NCBI GenBank assembly: GCA_017482565.1
Contig: JAFUMO010000007.1
Span: 1 to 64,000, forward strand
Length of the DNA: 64,000 nt
Origin: Bacteroidales bacterium
GTDB lineage: Bacteria > Bacteroidota > Bacteroidia > Bacteroidales > UBA932
Direction: 5' to 3'
Shown here: positions 43,491 to 54,187 of the stretch, one piece after another
Layout of the letters: every line of letters begins with the position of its first letter
How positions within the stretch are numbered: the first letter of the stretch is position 1
Notes under the pieces: generated by a model
What the model was told of the DNA's origin: nothing
The model's input: only the letters and a program-made list of their open reading frames with translations
Databases searched by the model: none
Translations under genes and position numbers: made by a program

Positions 43491-44473
43491 TCCAAATTGA
43501 TTTTTTCAATCACTTCCTGCTCCAGCTTATGGTAGTTGTCCTCGGAAGTATAGTTGTTCTCATATTGGTAGGCATGGGAAATCTCCGCACCTATGAGTAT
43601 TATTGTCCAGCTCACGTTCATCCAGATGAGGAAGAGCGGTATAGCCGCAAAGGCTCCATATACGGAGTTGAGGCGGGATACAAAGAGCTGCGTCTCCATG
43701 TAGAGGTATTGCCACCCAACAAAGGCAAGCGCTGAGATCAGCGAAGCTGAAAAAGCGGCTGAAAACTTCACCTTTACATTAGGTACATACTTGTACAGGA
43801 TTGTAAAGAACAGGGTAATTATCCCATACAGCGAGAGCCACCTTATTGCTTCACCTACGGATTCAAGGTATGAAATCTGGAAACCATAGGTGTTCAATGC
43901 CCTGGTAAACACAAGTGAAGCCGAGAGGAACATTGTAATCACAAGGGGTGCCACAATAAGCACACCAAAATAGTATAGGAACCTCTTGGCAATTGAACGC
44001 CCCCTTTCAGCCTTCCATATCTTGTTGAAACATTTCTCAACATTGAGGATGAGCCACAGTACAGTGCCAATGAAGAATGCAAGGCTTATAATACCAAAGG
44101 CATCCTGCTGGCTGATTGTAACTATATTCTCCGCAAACTGTATGATCAGCCGGATTATCTCCTTGTTCTCCGCAAAATATTCCAACAGCATCTCCTGGAG
44201 GTAGTTCTTGAGCCCGAAACCGTCTGTAACAGCAAAGGCCACAGCCACAAAAGGGACCATAGACATGGTTGAAAAGAAGCTCAGTGAAAAAGCATAAAGA
44301 CCAAGATGATTCACGCCTGCCTCCCTCACAGTAATCAGCGCCACCTTGAGATACTTTATCAACTTCCTCTTGAACCTGCCCAAGTCATCAATTTCCAGAT
44401 GCCATATATCATCTGTGATGAACTTCACAAACCAATGATAAAAGCCCTGTATTTCCTCCAGAAGATCCTTCAA
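43487..44473 (-). CDS. yihY: YihY/BrkB-family inner-membrane protein
   Basis: A 328-residue membrane protein with about six hydrophobic segments and the family-like stretch ARGVNHLGLYAFSLSFF variant (REAGVNHLGLYAFSL). Formerly annotated as RNase BN or a virulence factor, its role is unknown. No ATG occurs near the 5' end. I place the start at TTG 44473, preceded by AGGGA and eight bases after the thioesterase stop; this gives a cytoplasmic N-terminus of normal length. A TTG at 44518 would overlap the upstream gene by 38 bases. The 3' end overlaps hydG by four bases. Confidence 0.82.
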   Translation of the reverse strand: MKDLLEEIQGFYHWFVKFITDDIWHLEIDDLGRFKRKLIKYLKVALITVREAGVNHLGLYAFSLSFFSTMSMVPFVAVAFAVTDGFGLKNYLQEMLLEYFAENKEIIRLIIQFAENIVTISQQDAFGIISLAFFIGTVLWLILNVEKCFNKIWKAERGRSIAKRFLYYFGVLIVAPLVITMFLSASLVFTRALNTYGFQISYLESVGEAIRWLSLYGIITLFFTILYKYVPNVKVKFSAAFSASLISALAFVGWQYLYMETQLFVSRLNSVYGAFAAIPLFLIWMNVSWTIILIGAEISHAYQYENNYTSEDNYHKLEQEVIEKINLE

Positions 44474-44480
44474 TTTGTCC

Positions 44481-44849
44481 CTATTTGTTAAGTTTAGCCA
44501 TGAATTTCTCAGGGTCAATTATATAGCGGGTATGCACACCATTGCCTATCTGGCCCTTGCCGTCAAAAGCTTCCACTGTAAAGTTCACCCGGTTGCCTTC
44601 CGCACTTGTAACAGTTGCAGTAGCATATACCTCTGTACCTGTCAGGCATGCCCTGGTATGGTTTACCTCCATCCTTGTGCCCACACTGTCCTTACCCTCA
44701 TTCTTGAGAAGTGTAAAGGCGGCATTCTCCATAAGCGCCACCATTGCAGGAGTTGCATATACCGGAAGCCCCCCAGATTTATGTGCAATAGCGGTATCAC
44801 AATCCCCGACCGTAATACCAACCTTATAAGTATCGCCTGATGCTGCCAT
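44481..44849 (-). CDS. Hot-dog fold thioesterase (FlK-like)
   Basis: A 122-residue single hot-dog protein of the fluoroacetyl-CoA-thioesterase-like group (MENAAFTLLKNEG, about 41-53; GTRMEVNHTRACLTGTEV, about 57-74). Such proteins hydrolyse acyl-CoAs of unknown identity. It starts three bases after the FprA gene and ends just before yihY in the same leftward run. Confidence 0.85.
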   Translation of the reverse strand: MAASGDTYKVGITVGDCDTAIAHKSGGLPVYATPAMVALMENAAFTLLKNEGKDSVGTRMEVNHTRACLTGTEVYATATVTSAEGNRVNFTVEAFDGKGQIGNGVHTRYIIDPEKFMAKLNK

Positions 44850-44852
44850 ATA

Positions 44853-46046
44853 TTAACCGTTATATTCCTTCATGAAATTCTCTATAAATACGGAAGCGGC
44901 ACCACATAGTTTTTCATAGGAAGCACCTCCCATAATCTCAAGTGGAGCGCCCTTTATCTCCATTCCCATTTCAGGGGCATATTTTGCAAGGCTCTTCACT
45001 CCGGCCCCGTTCCATGTAGAGCTGCCAAAAACAGAAAGCACCTTGTTCCTTGGCGATACAAGTGAAATTTCGTTGCACAGATGCTCCATCATAGGGTGCA
45101 TTTTAGTATTGTATGCACACGTTCCCAAGATAAGCCCCTTGTATTTCCAGATATCCTGCAGTATATAGGATACATGGGTCTTGGATACATCATGAATCCT
45201 CACCGGAATCCCCTTTGCACCAAGCTCCTTCCCGATAAAATCTGCCATCTGCTCAGTATTTCCATACATTGAAGCAAAAGCAATCACAACACCCTCCTCA
45301 GGGATGCTCCTGCTCCATTGGTCATACAGCCCAACCACTTTGGCGGGATCCTTTCTCCATACGAGTCCGTGAGAAGGGGCAATCATATTTATCCTGATTC
45401 CCTTCAGTTTCTCAAGAGCCTTCTGTACCATATTACTGTACTTTCCAACAATATTTGAGTAGTACCTGAGCATCTCTCCCTTATAGTCTGCCTCAAAATC
45501 GTTCTGGTCATCAAAGATTCCTCCGTCCAGAGTACCGAAGCCCCCGAAAGCGTCACATGAGAACAATGTTGCGCTCTTCTGGTCATATGTTACCATTGTC
45601 TCAGGCCAGTGTACCCATGGCACAAGGTGGAATGACAATACATGCTCTCCAAGTTCAAGTGTATCCCCATCCTTAACAAGGTGGAATGATTCCTCGGGAA
45701 TATTGAAGTAGTGGGACAGTATTTTGCCGGTCTGGGCATTTCCCACAACCTTGGCATCAGGGTATTTTGCAAGAACCTGCCCAATCAAGCCAGAATGATC
45801 CGGCTCCATATGGTTTACAACAAGATAATCAAGCTTTCCACCCTCCAGAAGCCTTTCAATATTGTTCAGGTAATTATCATTGCTTCCTGTTTCAATGGTA
45901 TCTATTAACAGGTTTTTCCTATCCCTGATAAGGTAGGAGTTATAGCTTACCCCTTTTGGAAGAGGCCAGTTGTTCTCAAACAGGTTCTTGCGCCTGTCAT
46001 TCACTCCAACATAATAAATTCCTTCACTGACAGTAATGTTGTTCAT
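44853..46046 (-). CDS. FprA-family A-type flavoprotein (oxygen/NO reductase)
   Basis: A 397-residue flavodiiron protein. The metallo-beta-lactamase-like domain (about 1-250) has the diiron ligands His79, Glu81, Asp83 and His84 in NHMEPDHSG, with further His in HWPETM. The flavodoxin domain (about 255-397) starts with the FMN loop SMYGNTEQMAD. These enzymes reduce O2 to water or NO to N2O and protect anaerobes; the electron donor (rubredoxin) is not adjacent. It lies between ligA and the thioesterase. Confidence 0.93.
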   Translation of the reverse strand: MNNITVSEGIYYVGVNDRRKNLFENNWPLPKGVSYNSYLIRDRKNLLIDTIETGSNDNYLNNIERLLEGGKLDYLVVNHMEPDHSGLIGQVLAKYPDAKVVGNAQTGKILSHYFNIPEESFHLVKDGDTLELGEHVLSFHLVPWVHWPETMVTYDQKSATLFSCDAFGGFGTLDGGIFDDQNDFEADYKGEMLRYYSNIVGKYSNMVQKALEKLKGIRINMIAPSHGLVWRKDPAKVVGLYDQWSRSIPEEGVVIAFASMYGNTEQMADFIGKELGAKGIPVRIHDVSKTHVSYILQDIWKYKGLILGTCAYNTKMHPMMEHLCNEISLVSPRNKVLSVFGSSTWNGAGVKSLAKYAPEMGMEIKGAPLEIMGGASYEKLCGAASVFIENFMKEYNG

Positions 46047-46048
46047 CT

Positions 46049-48103
<2,055 letters not shown>

Positions 48104-48136
48104 CTAACAAAAATAGGTAATATTTTAATAAAAATG

Positions 48137-48144
48137 TAAATTTG
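48137..48144 (+). promoter_or_regulatory. -7 promoter element before the phosphofructokinase gene
   Basis: TAAATTTG matches TAnnTTTG and lies 48 bases before the ATG at 48193. A clear -33 element was not found. Confidence 0.5.
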
Positions 48145-48192
48145 CCGCCCGAAATGACAAAGAAATAACAACTAGAAATAAATTTATTAGAA

Positions 48193-49425
48193 ATGAAAAA
48201 ATCAATTGTTATCCTTACAGGTGGCGGTCCTGCTCCAGGAATGAATACCGTAGTGGGCAGTATTGCAAAGACTTTCCTTCAGAACGAGTACAGGGTTCTC
48301 GGCCTTCATGGCGGTTACAAGGGTCTTTTCTCACCTGACCCAAACTATACCGAGCTTGACTTCACTACAGCTGACTGGATGTTCAACAGGGGCGGTTCAT
48401 ATCTTGTGATGAGCCGTTTCAAACCATCAGACAACGATTTTCAGGAGAACTTCAACCTTGATTTCTTTGTAGAGAACAACATCAAGCTTCTTGTTACAGT
48501 AGGTGGTGACGATACAGCTTCCACAGCTAACAGGATTGCAAAATTCCTTGAGGCAAAGAACTATCCTATCGCAAACATTCACGTACCTAAGACAATTGAC
48601 AATGACCTTCCTCTTCCGCAGAATATCCCAACCTTCGGTTACCACACTGCAAAAGCTGAGGGTACCAAGATTGCGGCAACCGTATATGAGGATGCAAGGA
48701 CAAGCGCAAACTGGTTTGTAGTTTCAGCTATGGGACGTTCGGCAGGCCATCTTGCATTGGGTATCGGTGCATCTTGCCACTATCCTATGATTGTAATCCC
48801 TGAGATGTTCAACAAGACTACAATCACAGCAGACAAGATCATCAATCTTGCAATTTCATCTATCCTCAAGAGAAAGATCATGGGCGTTCCTCACGGATGT
48901 ATCATGATTTCAGAGGGTGTGTTCCATGAGCTTTCGCACGATGAGCTTCTTGAGCGCGGAGTCAAGTTTACATATGATGACCACGGCCATCCTGAGCTGG
49001 GCAAGATCTCAAAGGCCCAGATGTTCAACGATATGGTTGAGAACAAGCTCAAGTCATTGGGCATAAAGGTGAAGACCCGTCCGGTAGAAATCGGTTACGA
49101 GGTAAGGTGCGTTACCCCTGTAGGTTATGACCTCATGTACTGTTCACAGCTTGGCATGGGTGTTTACAAGCTCTTTACAGAAGGTGTAACAGGATGTATG
49201 GTTTACCTCGACCTTAACGGAAACATCAAATCATTGTACCTGAAAGACATGCAGGATCCTGCAACCGGCAAGATTCCGCCACGTGGTGTAAACATACACA
49301 CAGATAAGGTACAGCAGATTCTTGACCACATCCTCAACTACATCACACCAAGTGAGTACGAGGCTGCCAGGAAATATGTCCCTAACCCTGAGGAGTACGA
49401 TTTCAAGAAGATACTCAACTGGTAA
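48193..49425 (+). CDS. pfp: 6-phosphofructokinase, probably diphosphate-dependent
   Basis: A 410-residue phosphofructokinase. Two residues mark the phosphoryl donor: the GGDD motif at 104-107 has Asp where ATP enzymes have Gly, and PKTIDND at 132-138 has Lys where ATP enzymes have Gly. Both are the diphosphate-dependent pattern, so fructose-6-phosphate is probably phosphorylated reversibly with PPi. The glycine loop GGGPAPGMN is at 10-18. Biochemical proof is needed since group assignments have exceptions. The GH13 gene follows 13 bases after the stop. Confidence 0.9.
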   Translation: MKKSIVILTGGGPAPGMNTVVGSIAKTFLQNEYRVLGLHGGYKGLFSPDPNYTELDFTTADWMFNRGGSYLVMSRFKPSDNDFQENFNLDFFVENNIKLLVTVGGDDTASTANRIAKFLEAKNYPIANIHVPKTIDNDLPLPQNIPTFGYHTAKAEGTKIAATVYEDARTSANWFVVSAMGRSAGHLALGIGASCHYPMIVIPEMFNKTTITADKIINLAISSILKRKIMGVPHGCIMISEGVFHELSHDELLERGVKFTYDDHGHPELGKISKAQMFNDMVENKLKSLGIKVKTRPVEIGYEVRCVTPVGYDLMYCSQLGMGVYKLFTEGVTGCMVYLDLNGNIKSLYLKDMQDPATGKIPPRGVNIHTDKVQQILDHILNYITPSEYEAARKYVPNPEEYDFKKILNW

Positions 49426-49437
49426 TCAGACTCCTTC

Positions 49438-51132
49438 ATGGAGAAGAAATTCATAATTTATCAACTTTTGCTGAGAGTCTTTGGAAACACCAATGAGAAT
49501 TGTGTTTCCGGAGGCTCTTTGTCATTGAACGGCACAGGAAAATTCTCCTCCATTACAGATGAAGTCTTCAGACACCTCCATTCACTTGGAGTATCCCACA
49601 TCTGGTATACAGGTGTTATAGAGCATGCCACCAGGGAGTCCTTTGAAGCTTATGGTATAAGGCGGGACAACCCTTCCGTGATAAAGGGTGCAGCAGGCTC
49701 TCCGTACGCCATAAAGGACTACTACGATGTAAACCCTTATCTGGCAGATTCAGTTCCCGACAGGATGGCTGAATTTGAAGACCTTATACTACGCACCCAT
49801 AATGCGGGGTTTAAGGTTGTGCTGGATTTTGTCCCAAACCATCTGGCAAGGGAATATAACTCCGATTCAACTCCATACTGGGCCAGGGAATTTGGTATAG
49901 GGGACAACGAAAACGGTTTTTCTCCCGACAACAACTTCTACTATCTTCCCGGAGAAATGTTCTCAATGGGGACCTACAACGAACGCCCTGCCAAGGCAAC
50001 AGGAAATGACTGCTTTACATCCACACCTTCCACAAATGACTGGTATGAAACAGTAAAGCTTAATTATGGGGTGGATTATATGGACGGCAGGAAAGGGCAT
50101 TTCAACCCAGTACCAAAGACATGGTACATGATGCAGGATATCCTCTGCTTCTGGGCGTCAAAGGGAGCGGATGCTTTCCGCTGTGATATGGCGGAGCTTG
50201 TACCGGTTGAGTTCTGGGAGTGGTGCATAAGGGAAGTGAAACAGAAATATCCTAAAGTACAGTTCATAGCAGAGGTATATAATCCTGCTGAATACTCCTC
50301 GTATATGTACAGGGGCGGCTTTGATTACCTTTATGACAAGGTTGGGCTGTATGATACGCTTAAGGGGATATCACAGGGACACTCCGCGTATGCCCTTAAT
50401 GGAGGGTGGGGGGCACCGTCAGCATCTTCAATTACAGGATGCTGGCAGTCTGTGAATGACAAGCAGGACAGGATGCTCAACTTCCTTGAGAACCATGATG
50501 AGCAGCGTATAGGCTCAGACTTCAACCTTTATGACCCTTTCAGGGCAATACCTTCACTTGCCGTTTCACTTATGCTCAACAGAGCCCCATTCATGCTGTA
50601 TTGCGGCCAGGAAGTTGGAGAGAGGGGGATGCTTGAGGAGGGGTTCAGCGGACGTGACGGACGCACTTCAATATTTGACTGGTGCTCAGCCCCTTCAATT
50701 GTAAGGATGCATAAGGGAAAACTGCTTGCGGATGAAGCCAGGCTGCTTGAAACATACAGGGAGATGCTCACCTTTGCCATGGGAAGCAGGGCAATTGTTT
50801 CTGGGGAGACATACGATCTGCAATACGCAAACTACAACAATCCAAATCTTGATACAGACAAGTGCTTTGTCTTTGCAAGAAGATACTCTGCTGGAAAAGA
50901 GGCTGGAGCATTCCACAGGGGCGGCAATGAACTGAAAGGCTGTCGGGATGATGGAGATGAGCTTGTAATTGTTGCTGCTGACTTCTCCCAGTCCTGCAGA
51001 CATGCCAAAATTTCACTGCCGGAAGATTTCTTCAGGTTCCTGAAGATCCCTTACGGTGAGCTCAATCCATTTGAGCAGGTGGAGGTCAGGTTCAATGATT
51101 ATGGTGTGGCAATTCTCAGATACAATATATAG
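49438..51132 (+). CDS. GH13 alpha-amylase-family enzyme, cytoplasmic
   Basis: A 564-residue (beta/alpha)8 glycoside hydrolase. The four GH13 regions are visible: DFVPNH (about 133), FRCDMAE with nucleophile Asp250, the acid/base Glu279 in IAEVYN, and Asp354 in ENHDEQ. There is no signal peptide, so it acts on intracellular alpha-glucans (glycogen or maltodextrin). Bacteroidetes keep cytosolic amylases of this kind. Co-transcription with the phosphofructokinase would link glycogen breakdown to glycolysis. Exact specificity is unknown. Confidence 0.9.
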   Translation: MEKKFIIYQLLLRVFGNTNENCVSGGSLSLNGTGKFSSITDEVFRHLHSLGVSHIWYTGVIEHATRESFEAYGIRRDNPSVIKGAAGSPYAIKDYYDVNPYLADSVPDRMAEFEDLILRTHNAGFKVVLDFVPNHLAREYNSDSTPYWAREFGIGDNENGFSPDNNFYYLPGEMFSMGTYNERPAKATGNDCFTSTPSTNDWYETVKLNYGVDYMDGRKGHFNPVPKTWYMMQDILCFWASKGADAFRCDMAELVPVEFWEWCIREVKQKYPKVQFIAEVYNPAEYSSYMYRGGFDYLYDKVGLYDTLKGISQGHSAYALNGGWGAPSASSITGCWQSVNDKQDRMLNFLENHDEQRIGSDFNLYDPFRAIPSLAVSLMLNRAPFMLYCGQEVGERGMLEEGFSGRDGRTSIFDWCSAPSIVRMHKGKLLADEARLLETYREMLTFAMGSRAIVSGETYDLQYANYNNPNLDTDKCFVFARRYSAGKEAGAFHRGGNELKGCRDDGDELVIVAADFSQSCRHAKISLPEDFFRFLKIPYGELNPFEQVEVRFNDYGVAILRYNI

Positions 51133-51612
51133 CTAATCGGATATCAGGTCTGCCGGCTGTGCACCGGTAACTGAAACCAGATCCTGCGGGGCAATCTTCA
51201 ACTGCAGCCCCCGTACTCCCGCGCTTATATATATGAAAGGAAAATCCATGCAAGTGGAGTGTATCCATGTGGGATAAGGCTTCTTCATCCCAATGGGGCA
51301 GCACCCACCGCGGATATACCCTGTAAGAGGGAGGAGTTCCCTCATGGCAATCATCTCAACCTTCTTGTTCCCCGACAGCTTTGCCGCCTTCTTAAGGTCT
51401 ACCTCCCTGTCACCTGGAATTACACAGACCAGCAGTCCGTTGCGGTCGCCCCGCAGCACCAGAGTCTTGAACACCTGCGCAATATCCTCACCAAGCTCTG
51501 CCGCAACATGAGTTGCAGCCAGATCATTCTCATCCACTGTATAGGGAACCAGGCCATACTCAATATTCTTCCGGTCCAATATCCTGGCCACATTAGTCTT
51601 GTTTATTTTCAT
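51133..51612 (-). CDS. ybaK: YbaK/EbsC family aminoacyl-tRNA deacylase
   Basis: A 159-residue protein of the YbaK/ProX-type editing family; it most likely clears Cys from mischarged tRNA-Pro. Family stretches: QVFKTLVLRGDRNGLLV (about 44-60), and the GYIRGGCCPIGMKKP loop (about 96-110) with the conserved Lys/Gly residues. ATG 51612 gives the usual start MKINKTNVARILD; an upstream in-frame start would add 16 residues without similarity. Its stop abuts the end of the GH13 gene. Confidence 0.9.
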   Translation of the reverse strand: MKINKTNVARILDRKNIEYGLVPYTVDENDLAATHVAAELGEDIAQVFKTLVLRGDRNGLLVCVIPGDREVDLKKAAKLSGNKKVEMIAMRELLPLTGYIRGGCCPIGMKKPYPTWIHSTCMDFPFIYISAGVRGLQLKIAPQDLVSVTGAQPADLISD

Positions 51613-51675
51613 AATTTTTCCTGAACTTATGTACTCCGGCATTGTTATCAAATTACACAAATTAAATAAAAAATT

Positions 51676-52101
51676 ATGTTACCAACCAAAAAGAACCAGA
51701 GCTGGTTTCCATCAATCTTCAATGACTTCATAGGGAGTGACTGGGTGGAGAGGCTTCACTCAAGCTCACCTATAAACATCATTGAGACAGATGAAGACTT
51801 CAAGGTGGAGATAGCAGCGCCCGGACTTACCAAAGACGATTTCAACATTAAGGTAACCAATGACAACCTCATGACAGTTACCGTGAAACAGGAAGAGAAG
51901 AAGGAAGAAAAGGACAAGAAGGGAAGATACCTCAGAAGGGAATTCTCATATGCCCAGTTCCAGCAGAACCTTATCCTTCCTGAAAATGCGGACAAAGACA
52001 AGATTGAGGCAAAAGTCTGCAACGGAGTTCTGGGGATCTGTATTCCAAAGAAGAATCCTGATAAAATTGAACCCGTTGAGAAGCAGATAGAGGTAAAATA
52101 A
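51676..52101 (+). CDS. Small heat-shock protein (Hsp20/alpha-crystallin)
   Basis: A 141-residue chaperone. The alpha-crystallin domain spans about 30-125 (DFKVEIAAPGLTKDDF; FSYAQFQQNLILPEN), ending with GVLGICIPKK, which holds the I-x-I-like strand tail. It prevents aggregation under heat or oxidative stress. No CIRCE or HAIR element was recognised upstream. A palindromic terminator follows directly. Confidence 0.93.
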   Translation: MLPTKKNQSWFPSIFNDFIGSDWVERLHSSSPINIIETDEDFKVEIAAPGLTKDDFNIKVTNDNLMTVTVKQEEKKEEKDKKGRYLRREFSYAQFQQNLILPENADKDKIEAKVCNGVLGICIPKKNPDKIEPVEKQIEVK

Positions 52102-52107
52102 AATGAA

Positions 52108-52156
52108 GTCGTGACACGGGTACAGTGGAAGTCGTGTCACGACTTCCCTTTTTTTT
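52108..52156 (+). terminator. Palindromic terminator carrying the pdxB repeat sequence
   Basis: GGAAGTCGTGTCACGACTTCC (described as a 10-base stem with a single central T; 52127-52147) is followed by a T run at 52149-52156, so it can end hsp20. The sequence immediately before it, CGTGACACGGGTACA (52110-52124), is identical to the reverse complement of 24297-24311 in the pdxB repeat. Confidence 0.85.
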
Positions 52157-52157
52157 G

Positions 52158-52165
52158 TATCTTTG
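52158..52165 (+). promoter_or_regulatory. -7 promoter element before the first MATE gene
   Basis: TATCTTTG matches TAnnTTTG, 21 bases before the ATG at 52186, and starts two bases after the terminator T run. The -33 position falls inside the palindrome, so the hairpin and the promoter overlap. No clear -33 sequence is seen. Confidence 0.45.
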
Positions 52166-52185
52166 GATTGCAAAAAGAAACTAAT

Positions 52186-53547
52186 ATGGCAGTTACTGGA
52201 GTTCCAACGGAACTTGGGACTGAAAAGGTCTCAAAATTATTAAGGCAATACGCTGTTCCTGCAATCATTGCAATGACGGCATCATCGCTGTACAATATGG
52301 TTGACAGCATCTTTATAGGGCACGGAGTGGGAAAGTATGCAATTGCCGGCCTTGCCCTTACATTCCCTATGATGAACCTTGGAGCGGCATTCGGTGCCCT
52401 TGTTGGTGTTGGCGCATCTGCAACCATTTCAATGCTGCTTGGGCAAAAGAACTATGAGATGGCACAGAAAGTGCTTGGAAATGTGGTTACGCTCAATCTT
52501 ATTATAGGCCTGATTTATACCATTGTGTTCCTCATATTCCTTGATCCTATCCTCTATTTCTTTGGTGCCAGCGAGAATACCATTGGGTATGCAAGGGATT
52601 ATATGAAAGTTATCCTGTATGGAAATATCATAACACACATGTATCTGGGACTGAATGCAGTAATGAGATCTGCCGGACTTCCTGGAAAAGCGATGATGGC
52701 CACGATATTTACTGTTATAATCAATACGGTGCTTGATCCCCTGTTCATATATGTCTTTGACTGGGGAATTAAGGGTGCCGCCTGGGCCACAATAATAGCA
52801 CAGACATCAGCGCTCATATGGATTACAAGAATCTTCTCCGACAAAAACCTTGTAATCCACTTTAAGAAAGGTATCTACAAGCTTAGGAGCAGGATAGTGA
52901 AAGATGTCATTTCTATAGGCATGTCACCTTTCTTTATGAATACTGCGGCATGTCTTATAGTGATTCTCATTAACCAGGGATTGCAGAGACACGGTGGAGA
53001 CCTTGCAATTGGAGCGTATGGTATTGTGAACCGCATTTCATTTGTATTTGTGATGATTGTGATGGGCCTTAACCAGGGAATGCAGCCTATAGCCGGCTAT
53101 AACTTTGGTGCAAGGCAATTCAACAGGGTGGCGGGGGTGCTCAAGCTTACAATCCTGTGTGCAACCGTAATCATGACAATAGGATTCATCGTTGCCGAGC
53201 TTTTCCCAAGGCTGCTTGTAATGGTGTTCACTACAGATGAGGAGCTTATACAGCAGTCTATAAACGGCATGAGGATTGTGTTCATGATGTTCCCTATAAT
53301 AGGGTTCCAGATGGTGACATCAAACTTCTTCCAGAGCGTGGGAATGGCAGGAAAGGCCATCTTCCTCTCACTTACAAGGCAGCTCCTGTTCCTTCTGCCA
53401 TGCCTTCTGATACTGCCGCATTTCTTCCAGACAAACGGTATCTGGATGAGCATGCCTGCAGCTGATGCACTTGCCAGCATTGTATCCTTCTTCATGCTAT
53501 ATTCACAAATAAAGAAATTCAAAACTGCCGGAGAACATGAAAAATAG
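52186..53547 (+). CDS. MATE-family efflux transporter, copy 1
   Basis: A 453-residue twelve-helix cation antiporter of the MATE family. It starts MAVTGVPTELGTEKVSKLLRQ, with conserved helices QYAVPAIIAMTASSLYNMVD and MGLNQGMQPIAGYNFGA. It should export cationic drugs or metabolites using Na+ or H+. ATG 52186 gives the same N-terminus as its paralogue at 54187; an upstream start would run into the terminator. It overlaps the cytidylate-kinase-like gene by 11 bases. It is nearly co-linear with copy 2 along its length. Confidence 0.9.
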   Translation: MAVTGVPTELGTEKVSKLLRQYAVPAIIAMTASSLYNMVDSIFIGHGVGKYAIAGLALTFPMMNLGAAFGALVGVGASATISMLLGQKNYEMAQKVLGNVVTLNLIIGLIYTIVFLIFLDPILYFFGASENTIGYARDYMKVILYGNIITHMYLGLNAVMRSAGLPGKAMMATIFTVIINTVLDPLFIYVFDWGIKGAAWATIIAQTSALIWITRIFSDKNLVIHFKKGIYKLRSRIVKDVISIGMSPFFMNTAACLIVILINQGLQRHGGDLAIGAYGIVNRISFVFVMIVMGLNQGMQPIAGYNFGARQFNRVAGVLKLTILCATVIMTIGFIVAELFPRLLVMVFTTDEELIQQSINGMRIVFMMFPIIGFQMVTSNFFQSVGMAGKAIFLSLTRQLLFLLPCLLILPHFFQTNGIWMSMPAADALASIVSFFMLYSQIKKFKTAGEHEK

Positions 53548-54187
53548 ATTCTACATTACAATAGGGCGCGAGAAAGGGGCCGGAGGCCTTGAGATTGCTA
53601 AAAGATTGTCTGAGGAACTTGGTATTCCACAATATGACAAGCAGTTGCTGGATATAGCCGCAAAAGAGAGCGGGCTCTGCAAGGAGGTTTTTGCAAACAT
53701 AGACGAGAAGAGGGGCTCCAAGTTCATCTCAGGGTTCTTTTCGGGGATAATGGGTTCCCTTTACACTGAATACGGTGCTTCATCGGGAATAAACAGGGAA
53801 GAACTGTTCAGGATACAGAGCAGCTGCATAATGGAGATTGCAAACAGGGGCTCCGCAATATTTGTGGGAAGATGTGCGGACTACATCCTCAGGGAAAGGG
53901 ACAACTGCCTGAATGTATTCATTACAGCAAAGGGTGAGGACAGGGTTGAGAGGCTTCTGCAGAACAACAAGATAAAGGATGCCGAAAAATACACAATGGA
54001 GGAGATGATTGGTCTGCTGGAGAAGAGTGACAGCAGGAGGGAAAGCTATTATAACTACTTCACATACAAGAAATGGGGTGCAGCCTCATCATACGATGTA
54101 TGTCTAAATTCATCACTGCTCGGCACAGAGGGATGTGTAAGGACAATCATTGATATTCTTAAAGCAAAAGGATGGAGTAATCAGTAA
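53537..54187 (+). CDS. Cytidylate-kinase-like protein
   Basis: A 216-residue P-loop kinase of the cytidylate kinase-like family (PF13189-type). The N-terminal glycine-rich GREKGAGGLEIAKRL (about 10-24) is the GRxxGxGG variant of this family, with no Lys-Ser/Thr of the classic Walker A. Further family-like stretches are FVGRCADYIL (about 112) and CLNSSLLG (about 190). Its substrate is not known. It lies between two MATE genes and overlaps both, so the three form one transcript. Confidence 0.82.
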   Translation: MKNRFYITIGREKGAGGLEIAKRLSEELGIPQYDKQLLDIAAKESGLCKEVFANIDEKRGSKFISGFFSGIMGSLYTEYGASSGINREELFRIQSSCIMEIANRGSAIFVGRCADYILRERDNCLNVFITAKGEDRVERLLQNNKIKDAEKYTMEEMIGLLEKSDSRRESYYNYFTYKKWGAASSYDVCLNSSLLGTEGCVRTIIDILKAKGWSNQ

